Shown: piece by piece, positions 8,615 through 16,230 of the stretch
Numbering within the stretch: position 1 is the first letter of the stretch
Layout: the number at the start of each line of letters is the position of its first letter
The notes under the pieces: model-generated
Seen by the model: only the letters and a program-made list of their open reading frames with translations
Told to the model about the DNA's origin: nothing
Databases searched by the model: none
From: Streptomyces acidiscabies
GTDB lineage: Bacteria; Actinomycetota; Actinomycetes; Streptomycetales; Streptomycetaceae
Reading direction: 5' to 3'
NCBI RefSeq assembly: GCF_020010905.1
Contig: NZ_JAGJBY010000002.1
Span: forward strand, 1,178,001-1,242,000
Length of the DNA stretch: 64,000 nucleotides
Translations under genes and position numbers: made by a program

Positions 8615-10299
8615 GCCTCGGTCCCCGGAACCTCGTACACCTGCCCGTCGTACGAACCGGCAAGGAACACACCCGCGTCGGTGTCGTACGTCAGCGACGA
8701 GATCCCCGACGTCGTGGGGCGGCGGACGGCCGACCACGCACGCGAGTCGGTGTCGAAGACCGCCACCAGGCCGTTGTACGACCCCGTCGCCACGTACCGT
8801 CCGTCCGGCGAGGCCGTCACGCACTTGATGGAGTGGTCGTGGGGCGTGGAGTGCGAGGTCGCCGAGGCGCCGTCCCACAGGCGCAGCACCAAGTCCCGGC
8901 TCACGCTGGCGAATTGTCCGCCCGGCAGTGCGGCGCAGCCGTTGGCGATCCGGTCGTGCGCCGCGTCGGCCCGCGCGAGTTCGGCGAAGTCGGCCGTGGC
9001 GAACCAGGACGCGGCGGCGTCGGCGCACACCGAGAAGATCTGCCCGTCGGAGACGGCGACCCCCTTGACCGCACCCGCGTGCAGCGGAAGCGTCGCCTCG
9101 TGCTTGACGGCGCCGTCCGGCCCGACGGAGAACACCAGCCCCTCACCCGTGTACGCCCCGAGGACGACGTGCGGCACGCCGTCCCGCTCGAAGGCGGCGC
9201 CGCAGTTGAGCGGCGAGCGGTGCTGATGGAGGACCTCACCCGTCAACGCGTCGAAGACCGTGCCCATTTGGCCGCCGCTGAACACCCGCCCGGCGACCGG
9301 CGTGAGGAAGTTGCACAGGCTGCCCGTCTCGGCGACCGGGACGCCGTCCCGGCGGAGGATTCCCGCGTCCCCGATGGTGAGCCGGGCCCCCTCGTGCACG
9401 GCGACCGCGTTCACACCGTGCGTCGGCTCGACGTGGTCGAGGTCCCAACTCCCGCTGCCGATGCGGTGGATGGCGTACGACGAGCCGAACGTCGCGAAGA
9501 CCAAGGTGTCTTCGTCGAGGAAGGCGCAGGAGCGGGGCCACACGTCGGCCGGGAAGGTCGACGCGGCGACCGGCCGCAGCCCGTCCGTCACGTCCCACAC
9601 CCGCATCGTGCGGTCGTAGCTCAGGCTCACCATCCGCCCGTGCGCGGCGTCCAGGACGAGCCGCTTGATGCCGGCCTCGTGCGCGTGGTGCGTCGCCGTG
9701 CCCTCGCCGCGCAGCTCGACGATCTCGCCCTCGTCGTTGCCCGCGAACACCGTGCCGTCCGGCGTCACCGCGAGCGTGTCCGTCTCGACGTCGCCGAGAT
9801 CCGTGTCGGAGACCAGGCCGCCGGTCGCGATCGACCAGCGCTTGATTGTGCCGTCGTCGCTGGACGACACCAACTCGTCGCTGCCGTACGCCCATTCGAC
9901 CGAGATGACGTCGGCCGTGTGCCCGGTGAACGTGTGCAGCAGGACGCCCGAGAAGTCGTACACCCGCACCCGGTGGTCCCGCGACGCCGTCGCGATCAGC
10001 GGCTTGACCGGGTGGAACGCCGACATCTCGACGTCGTCCTCCTGGTCGGAGAGGACCGCGAGCAGCTTCAGGTCCGGCACCGACCACAGCCGGGCCGTGT
10101 AGTCGCTGGAGGAAGAGACCAGGTGCTTGCCGTCGGGGCTGAACGACACCTGGTTGGCGAGGTGGTCGTGGACCGCGCGGGCCAGCGCCCGCCGCGTCGC
10201 CACGTCCCACAGGACGAGCTGGTTGTCGTAACCGGCGGTCGCCACGAACCTGCCGTCGTGGGCCGCGATTCCGCTGATCGGGCCGTTGTGGCGGATCAC
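8611..10299 (-). CDS. WD40 beta-propeller protein (ToxC-like)
   Basis: This 562-residue cytoplasmic protein with no signal peptide is built almost entirely of WD40 repeats, for example VATAGYDNQLVLWDV, VSSSSDYTARLWSV, IATASRDHRVRVYDF, VSSSDDGTIKRWSI and ATGSYNGLVAVFD. About 10-13 blades can be counted, so it probably forms two propellers. It starts with GTG at 10299 overlapping the ribA stop (GTGA), and its own stop overlaps the next GTG. The coupling implies equimolar synthesis of the three products. Toxoflavin operons encode a WD-repeat protein at the same position whose biochemical role is, to my knowledge, not settled. A scaffold for pathway enzymes is a reasonable guess. Confidence 0.88.
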   Translation of the reverse strand: MIRHNGPISGIAAHDGRFVATAGYDNQLVLWDVATRRALARAVHDHLANQVSFSPDGKHLVSSSSDYTARLWSVPDLKLLAVLSDQEDDVEMSAFHPVKPLIATASRDHRVRVYDFSGVLLHTFTGHTADVISVEWAYGSDELVSSSDDGTIKRWSIATGGLVSDTDLGDVETDTLAVTPDGTVFAGNDEGEIVELRGEGTATHHAHEAGIKRLVLDAAHGRMVSLSYDRTMRVWDVTDGLRPVAASTFPADVWPRSCAFLDEDTLVFATFGSSYAIHRIGSGSWDLDHVEPTHGVNAVAVHEGARLTIGDAGILRRDGVPVAETGSLCNFLTPVAGRVFSGGQMGTVFDALTGEVLHQHRSPLNCGAAFERDGVPHVVLGAYTGEGLVFSVGPDGAVKHEATLPLHAGAVKGVAVSDGQIFSVCADAAASWFATADFAELARADAAHDRIANGCAALPGGQFASVSRDLVLRLWDGASATSHSTPHDHSIKCVTASPDGRYVATGSYNGLVAVFDTDSRAWSAVRRPTTSGISSLTYDTDAGVFLAGSYDGQVYEVPGTEA

Positions 10300-10967
10300 A
10301 GGGCAGACACCTCCAGGGAGTTGGGGTTCGGTACGGGCAGGGTGTGGCCCGCGTGCCGGGCCTTCGCGTCGAGATAGCGGCTGTTCTCCCCGGTCAAGTA
10401 CACGCCGGTGGGCACCCGTTCGACGACCTCGATGCCCAGCTCCGTCAACTGCTCGGCTTTGTCGGGGTTGTTGGAGAGCAGCCGGATCCGGGTCAGGCCC
10501 AGCGCGCGCAGCATCTCGGCCGCCGCCGTGTAGTCGCGCTCGTCCTCGCCCCGGCCGAGCAGCCGGTTCGCCTCGAAGGTGTCGCTGCCGCGGTCCTGGA
10601 GGACGTACGCGTCGAGCTTGTTGTACAGGCCGATCCCGCGCCCCTCCTGGCGCAGGTACAGCACCGCTCCCCCTTCCCCGGCGACGAGTTGGAGCGCCTC
10701 CTCCAGCTGCGGGCCGCAGTCGCAGCGCGCCGAGCCGAAGACGTCACCGGTCAGGCACTCGCTGTGCAGCCGGACCAGGGGGACCGTGCCGAGCGGCACC
10801 GGGACCACCACGGCCACGTGCTCCTGGTGGTCGGCGAGTTCGGTGAAGGTCACCAACTCGGCAGCGGTGCCGGCCCTGTTGAGGGTGACCTGGACCCGGG
10901 CGCGGATGCCCGGCGAGGTGTCGCGGGTGGCATCGCTGCCCAACCCCTTGTTGTTGCCGTCGCTCAT
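10296..10967 (-). CDS. GTP cyclohydrolase II (ToxB/RibA-type)
   Basis: This 223-residue protein converts GTP to 2,5-diamino-6-ribosylamino-4(3H)-pyrimidinone 5'-phosphate, formate and pyrophosphate. The zinc site is C-x10-C-D-C (SECLTGDVFGSARCDCG). The catalytic loop is RQEGRGIGLYNK, and LLSNNPDK completes the family motifs. There is no RibB domain, so it is the monofunctional form. The ATG at 10967 overlaps the MFS stop (ATGA). A stand-alone copy inside a regulated cluster, rather than with other rib genes, points to a specialised product such as an azapteridine or deazapurine rather than housekeeping riboflavin. Confidence 0.95.
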   Translation of the reverse strand: MSDGNNKGLGSDATRDTSPGIRARVQVTLNRAGTAAELVTFTELADHQEHVAVVVPVPLGTVPLVRLHSECLTGDVFGSARCDCGPQLEEALQLVAGEGGAVLYLRQEGRGIGLYNKLDAYVLQDRGSDTFEANRLLGRGEDERDYTAAAEMLRALGLTRIRLLSNNPDKAEQLTELGIEVVERVPTGVYLTGENSRYLDAKARHAGHTLPVPNPNSLEVSAL

Positions 10968-12328
10968 GCCGGGACGGCCTCCTCTCGGGACGAGGTGTGC
11001 GGGGAAGGCGCCCACTGCCGCCAGGTCCGCCACAGCCAGAGCAGACCGGCGAGCTGTACGGCGCCGAAGGCGAGGAACACGGCGGAGGAGCCCAGGAGTT
11101 CGGCCAGCGCGGGCACCACGAGGGGACCGGCGAGGATCGGCAGCCCCAGCACCAGGTCGACGATCCCGCCGACCCGGCCCAGCGCGTCCGCCGGCACGAA
11201 CTTGAACACCATCAGGTCGCTCGCCACGCTGAGCGCCGCCTGGAAACCGAACATCACGACCATCGCCGCGACGAACACGTGCACCGAACCCGACGCCATC
11301 AGCAGCAGCGCCGCGCCCATGCCGACCGTCCCGACCAGCGTGATCGCCCGGAACGGGAACGTCTTGCGCTCGGAGACGAGGATCGTCCCGAGCACCCCGG
11401 CGATCCGCACCCCGACCAGCACCAGGCCCACCGCGCGCGGCGACAGATCCCAGTCGTGCTGGAGCCGGAACAGCGACAGCGTCATGGTGCCGGTGGTGCC
11501 GACCACCAGCATCGGTACGAAGACGAGGATCGCGTGCAGCAGGACGGGCGCCCGCCGCATGACCTGAACGCTCTCCAACAGGCCCTTGATCAGTCCGACT
11601 TGGGCCGGGCCGCCGGGCTCGACGCGCGGTGGGTGCACGCCGACCAGCCACACCACGATCGGCGCGAAGAACGTCAGGACGTTGAACCAGAGCAGCCCCT
11701 TGTACCCGACGACCAGCAGCGCGGCGCTGACCAGCAGCGGGCCGACCACGTTCGTCACCGTGTACAGGCTGCCGAGGCTCGCCCGTGAACGCACCGGATT
11801 CTCCGGGAACATGTGCGCGACGCCGGTCATCCAGCCCATCCGGTACCCGGCGCCGCCGATCTGCACCAGCGCCCCGAACACGAACAGCGGCCAGACGGGG
11901 GCGTCTTCGGCAAGTCCCGTCAGATTCAGGGCAATTGCCGCGGCGGCCTGCACGAGCAGGCCCGGGACGACCAACACCCGTGCCCCGTAACGGTCCACGA
12001 CCGCGCCGAGCACCGGCGCCAGCAGCAGCGTCGCCGGGGTCAGCACCGCCAGCAGCGACATGATCGCGAGGGACCCGGTGCGTTCGTACACGAACAGGGG
12101 GAGGGCGACGGTGTAGACGGCCTCCCCGATGTTGTTGACGACATTGCCGGTCGCGAAGATCTGGAACCGCCGGTCCCGCCAGGGGGAGGGCTTCGCCTCG
12201 TCGAGGCCGGGAGCCGACAACGGGCCGGGTGCGGCGGTGAGTTCGGGTCCGTCCGCCGGGCCGGGGGCGGGCACGGGTCCATCGGTCCTGCGCACGCCCT
12301 CGCCCCTTTCCGCATCGCTCTTGCTCAC
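10964..12328 (-). CDS. MFS transporter, probable product exporter
   Basis: This 454-residue protein has a Pro/Gly/Asp-rich cytoplasmic N-terminus of about 45 residues and then about 12 hydrophobic segments. After the first helix (FATGNVVNNIGEAVYTVALPLF) comes the loop GAVVDRYGARVLVV, matching the MFS motif A position. The GTG start at 12328 has AGGAGG upstream. The stop overlaps the ribA start by ATGA, tying transport to GTP cyclohydrolase II synthesis. Such MFS proteins in clusters usually export the end product and provide self-resistance. The substrate is unknown. Confidence 0.88.
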   Translation of the reverse strand: MSKSDAERGEGVRRTDGPVPAPGPADGPELTAAPGPLSAPGLDEAKPSPWRDRRFQIFATGNVVNNIGEAVYTVALPLFVYERTGSLAIMSLLAVLTPATLLLAPVLGAVVDRYGARVLVVPGLLVQAAAAIALNLTGLAEDAPVWPLFVFGALVQIGGAGYRMGWMTGVAHMFPENPVRSRASLGSLYTVTNVVGPLLVSAALLVVGYKGLLWFNVLTFFAPIVVWLVGVHPPRVEPGGPAQVGLIKGLLESVQVMRRAPVLLHAILVFVPMLVVGTTGTMTLSLFRLQHDWDLSPRAVGLVLVGVRIAGVLGTILVSERKTFPFRAITLVGTVGMGAALLLMASGSVHVFVAAMVVMFGFQAALSVASDLMVFKFVPADALGRVGGIVDLVLGLPILAGPLVVPALAELLGSSAVFLAFGAVQLAGLLWLWRTWRQWAPSPHTSSREEAVPA

Positions 12329-12356
12329 GGCCTCGCCTCCTGTGGGTGCGGTTCGC

Positions 12357-14246
12357 TCACGGCATCGTCTTCTGCCGGGGCACGATCAGGTCGCGTACGC
12401 GCGTCAGTGGGGCCTTGCGGTCCTCGGTGGCCGTCAGGAAGACCCGGATCCAGCCGCCCCGGCCGCCGACCAGCAGCACCTGCTGTCCCTCGTCCCCGAA
12501 CGGCACCGCCGCGAGCGCCTTCGCGAAGTCCGGCAGATCCTCCACCAGGGCCGTGATCTCCGTCGACTCCCGCTCGTACACGGAGAGTTGGGCGCCGTAC
12601 GACACCGCGTACACCGTGTCGCCGAGGAACGCGCCGTTCTCGACGGTGTTGTCCAGCAACTCCGTCCAGCGGTGCGTCACTTCACCCGTCAGCAGCGAGA
12701 GGCGCTTCACGCCGTTCTCGCCGGTGATGATCAGGTGGTCGGCATCCTCCGCCCACATCCGCTTCGGGTACTCCTCGGTGTTGAACTCCCGCAGCACCGT
12801 GTCCCCTTCGGCCGGGTACACGCTCACGAGGCCGGTGCTGGAGGCGATCACCCGCTCGCCGGACGGCAGGTAGCAGCCCGCCCACGCGGAGGCCCGGCCG
12901 ATGTCGATGCGGGCGATCAACTCGCCGGTGCGCGCGTCGAGTTCGTCCACCCCGTCGTTGTGGCAGGCCAGCAGCCGGGAGTGGTCCGCCGACCCCGACA
13001 CGGTGTGCGCGAGCGCCGCGAGCCGGTGGCGCCACAGCTGCGTGCCGTCGCGGTCGGTGCGGAACACCCACTGGTCGCGGGTGACGCCGGCGTACCCGCC
13101 GGGGAGCGGGACGACGCGGCGCGTGAAGCCCATGCCGTGCACGTGGTGCGCGCGGGTCGCGAGGTACGGCTCGCCCAGGTTGTCGGCGAGGACGGCCAGC
13201 ACGGCGACGCCGTCGTCCGTCGCGACGTACAACTCGTCCGACTCCAGGGCCGGTTGGATGTCCCACACGCACTGCCGCCGGAACGGGGCGCGGGCCAGCG
13301 TCGTCGTGCCGTCCGCGCTGAGCCGGCGCAGGTCGCCGTCCTGGGTCAGCGTGTAGATCGAGCCGTCGTCGTGCACGGCGAAGTCCGTGAGCTGGTGCGC
13401 GAATCCGGTGACCGTCGAGCCGACCTTCAGCTCCGGCGCGCTGTTGTCCAGCAGGTGCAGCACGCCGTCGAAGCCGCCGACGTACACGGTCCGGTGGTCC
13501 GGCGAGAACGCCAGGAACTCCACATCGTCGCGGGCCAGCAGGAGTTGACCGGTGACGTTGCCCTGCGCGTCCAGCGTCAGCACGCCGTTCGCGATGTTGT
13601 TGTTCTCGTCGACGCCGTCGTCCTGCGTCGCCCAGAAGCGGTCGTGCAGCGGGTCGTACAGGATGCGGTGGATGTTCCCGCCGTCCGCCTGTACGACGGT
13701 GGGGAAGTCCAGGGTCTCCAGGTCGCCGAGGAACACGCGCCCGGCCTTGTCGGACGCGGCGTCGATGCTCGGGTGGTCCTGGCAGAACCACTCCAGCGGC
13801 ACGTGGCCCGCGAAGTTCGGCTCGATGCGCTCGACCGCGAACGTCTCCAGGTCCAGCACCGCCATCTGGCGGTACCCGTTGTTCATGTAGACCTTGCCCT
13901 TGTGCACCGTGATGCCCCGGCTCATCACCGGCGACGGCTCCTCGCCGTCCAGCAACTCCCCACGATTGGCGGTCCGGTCGGCATCGAGCACGTCGATGAG
14001 CTCCAACGTGTCAAGTCGCCACCGCAGCAGGGTTCCCCGCTTGTCGCGGCCCACCACCCAGCCGTCGGCCGCGGTGATCGTGTACACGGGCGCGTGCCCG
14101 GCGGCGACGGTGCCGGTCGGCGCGGGCGAGGAACGCAGAATGCGCAGGTCGTCGTCCAACAGGTGGATACGGCCGGTGATATCGGCGGCCAGCAGCCCGG
14201 CTCCCGGTACGTGCACGATCCGTACGACGCGGTCGGTCAACTCCAT
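12357..14246 (-). CDS. Large beta-propeller protein, cluster-associated
   Basis: This 629-residue protein lacks a signal peptide and consists of repeated beta-propeller blades (LLAADITGRIHLLDDD, VYVGGFDGVLHLLDN, VDELDARTGELIARIDIG, VYAVSYGAQLSVYE). Blades are of mixed WD40/PQQ-like character and do not fit a single family by eye. I chose the ATG at 14246 because AAGGAG lies just upstream; the open frame continues further without an equivalent site. It follows the three mini-peptide genes and precedes the exporter by 28 bp, so it is probably co-transcribed. This is a second propeller in the same cluster, distinct from the WD40 protein. Function unknown. Confidence 0.8.
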   Translation of the reverse strand: MELTDRVVRIVHVPGAGLLAADITGRIHLLDDDLRILRSSPAPTGTVAAGHAPVYTITAADGWVVGRDKRGTLLRWRLDTLELIDVLDADRTANRGELLDGEEPSPVMSRGITVHKGKVYMNNGYRQMAVLDLETFAVERIEPNFAGHVPLEWFCQDHPSIDAASDKAGRVFLGDLETLDFPTVVQADGGNIHRILYDPLHDRFWATQDDGVDENNNIANGVLTLDAQGNVTGQLLLARDDVEFLAFSPDHRTVYVGGFDGVLHLLDNSAPELKVGSTVTGFAHQLTDFAVHDDGSIYTLTQDGDLRRLSADGTTTLARAPFRRQCVWDIQPALESDELYVATDDGVAVLAVLADNLGEPYLATRAHHVHGMGFTRRVVPLPGGYAGVTRDQWVFRTDRDGTQLWRHRLAALAHTVSGSADHSRLLACHNDGVDELDARTGELIARIDIGRASAWAGCYLPSGERVIASSTGLVSVYPAEGDTVLREFNTEEYPKRMWAEDADHLIITGENGVKRLSLLTGEVTHRWTELLDNTVENGAFLGDTVYAVSYGAQLSVYERESTEITALVEDLPDFAKALAAVPFGDEGQQVLLVGGRGGWIRVFLTATEDRKAPLTRVRDLIVPRQKTMP

Positions 14247-14359
14247 CTCAGGCTCCTTCAAGGGGTGTTCGGGATCTCGGGGGGCGGCCGTGGTGCCGGG
14301 TACAGCCGTGGCGGGCACCGCGCGAAGCGCCGTGCCCGCCACGGAGAAGAGACGTCGCC

Positions 14360-14413
14360 CTAGAGGGCGGACTTGCGGGAGCTGACGCCCCGGCGAACCG
14401 GCTTGCGGATCAT
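14360..14413 (-). CDS. Mini-peptide 1 (17 aa), candidate precursor peptide
   Basis: The encoded peptide is MIRKPVRRGVSSRKSAL. GAAGGAGGTACTGCC precedes the ATG, giving a near-perfect Shine-Dalgarno at correct spacing. It is the most downstream of three tandem copies that share the first eleven residues and differ at the C-terminal end. It lies 113 bp before the propeller gene. The peptide is strongly basic (six Arg/Lys) with Ser residues near the end. No family is known to me. A ribosomal precursor or carrier peptide modified by the neighbouring enzymes is one reading; a translated regulatory leader is another. Confidence 0.7.
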   Translation of the reverse strand: MIRKPVRRGVSSRKSAL

Positions 14414-14459
14414 GGCAGTACCTCCTTCACGCGTTTCGTAGGGACGGGGGAGTGCGACC

Positions 14460-14516
14460 TCAGGCAGACACGGCCTTACGGGCGCTGACACCACGGCGAA
14501 CCGGCTTGCGGATCAT
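14460..14516 (-). CDS. Mini-peptide 2 (18 aa), candidate precursor peptide
   Basis: The peptide is MIRKPVRRGVSARKAVSA. The shared MIRKPVRRGVS core is intact, but the tail differs (ARKAVSA in place of SRKSAL or SRKSAV). AAGGAGGAACAGCC lies directly upstream. Third-position differences from the other copies that keep the amino acids unchanged (for example CGT for CGG, GGT for GGC) indicate selection at the protein level rather than a recent DNA duplication. Confidence 0.7.
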   Translation of the reverse strand: MIRKPVRRGVSARKAVSA

Positions 14517-14560
14517 GGCTGTTCCTCCTTCCCTGCCCTAGAAGAAACGGAGGACGGTCC

Positions 14561-14614
14561 TCAGACCGCGGACTTGCGGGAGCTGACGCCCCGGCGAACG
14601 GGCTTACGGATCAT
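14561..14614 (-). CDS. Mini-peptide 3 (17 aa), candidate precursor peptide
   Basis: The peptide is MIRKPVRRGVSSRKSAV and is the first of the three copies in transcription order. GGGAGGAGGTACCGCC precedes the ATG. It differs from copy 1 only in the last residue and in silent positions (CGT AAG CCC against CGC AAG CCG). The ATP-grasp-like gene ends about 127 bp upstream on the same strand. Confidence 0.7.
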   Translation of the reverse strand: MIRKPVRRGVSSRKSAV

Positions 14615-14740
14615 GGCGGTACCTCCTCCCACGACTTGTTCTCGCCGCCGTCTCCCGGCGACACCCCAAAGGTGCCGCGCACCCTTACCGAACGGGTCCC
14701 GATGCGTTCCCCGCCGGGGGAGGGAGGGATCCCACCCAGA

Positions 14741-15529
14741 TCAGCCCGCCAACTCCCCTACCCGCCCCGCGAGTTCCAGCGCCCCCTCCGCCGACTCCGC
14801 CCCCAGCACCACCTGCCCCCACCCCCCGGACACCGCGACCGCCACCGCGTACCGCCCCGCCCGTACCGGCGCCACATCCCGCCCGGCGAGCACCTCGAAC
14901 GCGTCCCGCACCGGATCCCGCCCCGCGGCCACCCGCACCAACCCCGCCACCACCTCCTCCGCGACGACGGTCCGGCACCCGGTGGTGACGGGCCCCCGCG
15001 GCGTCAGCACGACGAACGTGTGCGCGGGCCCGTACTGGTACCCGGCGAGATCGAGCAACGAGCCCACGGCGGACCGTAACGTCGCCGCGACACCCCCACC
15101 AACCGGCGCGGGAAACAACACCCCGTACGGCGTCTCGACGCTGATCCCGACGACGCGATGCATCCCGTGCACGCTCAACGTGTCGACCCGGAACAGCTCC
15201 CCACCCCCCGAACCCCCCACCCGCGCAAGCCCGTTGACACCCCCCGCCCGCCGCACCGCCGCCACGTCCCCCAACAACCGCACCGCACCGGCCGGATTGA
15301 CACACAGCCCCGCCTTCTCGGCCACCCCGACCGCCTCCTCCAACGCGGCCTCGTCCCGGAAGTCGACGACCATCAACCGCTCGGAAAGATCCGCGAGTTG
15401 ACCCCCCGGGGGACATCGCCCCGCATCGCACAACGACCACACCCGGAACCCCGCCGCGCCGGCCGCCCGCACGACCTCCACGGACGGTCCGACGAGCAGG
15501 ATCCGGGACTGCCGGGACGGTTCACTCAT
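14741..15529 (-). CDS. Short ATP-grasp-like protein, probably lacking catalytic residues
   Basis: This 262-residue protein begins like an ATP-grasp ligase with a Rossmann-like pre-ATP-grasp segment (RILLVGPSVEVVRAAGAAGFRVWSLCD). The C-terminal half follows the ATP-grasp core: ELFRVDTLSVHG, VVGISVET, VLFPAPVGGG, LDLAGYQYGPAHTFVVLTPRGP, then ARDPVRDAFEVLAG-type helices. Where active enzymes have the metal-binding E(I/V)NPRxGG, this protein reads TTGCRTVVAEE, and the central lysine-containing ATP-binding subdomain is shortened. Full-length relatives are usually about 400 residues. It therefore looks like a truncated or degenerate ligase, possibly a binding protein. It sits directly upstream of the mini-peptide genes. 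Confidence 0.65.
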   Translation of the reverse strand: MSEPSRQSRILLVGPSVEVVRAAGAAGFRVWSLCDAGRCPPGGQLADLSERLMVVDFRDEAALEEAVGVAEKAGLCVNPAGAVRLLGDVAAVRRAGGVNGLARVGGSGGGELFRVDTLSVHGMHRVVGISVETPYGVLFPAPVGGGVAATLRSAVGSLLDLAGYQYGPAHTFVVLTPRGPVTTGCRTVVAEEVVAGLVRVAAGRDPVRDAFEVLAGRDVAPVRAGRYAVAVAVSGGWGQVVLGAESAEGALELAGRVGELAG

Positions 15530-15657
15530 GACGACGACTTTCGCGAAGAGTTGAGGAGAAGAAGGCACGTACAACGACGGCAAAAGCCGGGCCCGGACGC
15601 CGACTTGCCGTCCGTGCCCGGCCATGGACCGGTGAGGGGATCGAGCGATAACAGAGG

Positions 15658-16230
15658 TCAGACGGCGATCGAGGCGGCACCCCGCCCGGCCGCCTCCAAC
15701 GCGGCCCGCACGAGACTCTCCAGCTCGGCCAGCACCCCAGGGTCCTCGAACTCCCCCTCGATGGTGACCAGTTCCTCCGCATGGGCGACAGCCACCGGCG
15801 GATGCTCCACGACCAGGGCCCCCGCATGCCCGAGCACCTCGACCAGCCCGGCCTGAGCGTCGACGGCTCCCCGGGGCCCGGGCGAGGCACTGACGACAGC
15901 CACGACCCGCCCGTCGAGGCAGCTCTCCCCGTAGGGCCGCGACAGCCAGTCCACGGCGTTCTTCAACACCCCGGAAGAAGCCCCGTTGTAGGACGGCGTA
16001 CTCATCAACACCACATCCGCACCGGCCACTTGCTCCCGCATCCGCACCACAGCCTCGGACCCGTCCACCGCGTCCAAGTCCTCGTCGTAGAACGGCAGTT
16101 CCCCCGGTCGCACGACCACGGCCCGCACCCCACCGAACCGCTCCGCCACGATCCGCCGCACCGTCGCGACGACAGCCGAGTTGTACGACCCACCCCGAAC
16201 ACTCCCGGACATAAGCACAATCTCGGTCAC
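15658..16230 (-). CDS. NAD(P)H-dependent FMN reductase (flavodoxin-like fold)
   Basis: This 190-residue protein starts with GTG at 16230 behind GGAGGGTGAA. It shows the FMN phosphate loop SGSVRGGSYNSAVV, the strand-loop LPFYDEDLD, and the family signature TPSYNGASSGVLKNAVDWLSRP. A typical AVVSASPGPRGA segment precedes the last helices. Members reduce FMN or small quinones with NAD(P)H and often supply FMNH2 to monooxygenases. It is the first gene of the minus-strand run. Reduced flavin would suit an azapteridine or other heterocycle pathway, but no partner monooxygenase is seen in the window. Confidence 0.9.
   Translation of the reverse strand: MTEIVLMSGSVRGGSYNSAVVATVRRIVAERFGGVRAVVVRPGELPFYDEDLDAVDGSEAVVRMREQVAGADVVLMSTPSYNGASSGVLKNAVDWLSRPYGESCLDGRVVAVVSASPGPRGAVDAQAGLVEVLGHAGALVVEHPPVAVAHAEELVTIEGEFEDPGVLAELESLVRAALEAAGRGAASIAV

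Larger units (their letters stand above)
14360..14635 (-). repeat. Three tandem units of about 100 bp, each with RBS and mini-ORF
   Basis: Start codons at 14614, 14516 and 14413 are 98 and 103 bp apart. Conservation between units is concentrated in the Shine-Dalgarno, ATG and coding part, while the spacers between them diverge. That pattern indicates functional small genes rather than a satellite repeat. Confidence 0.85.
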
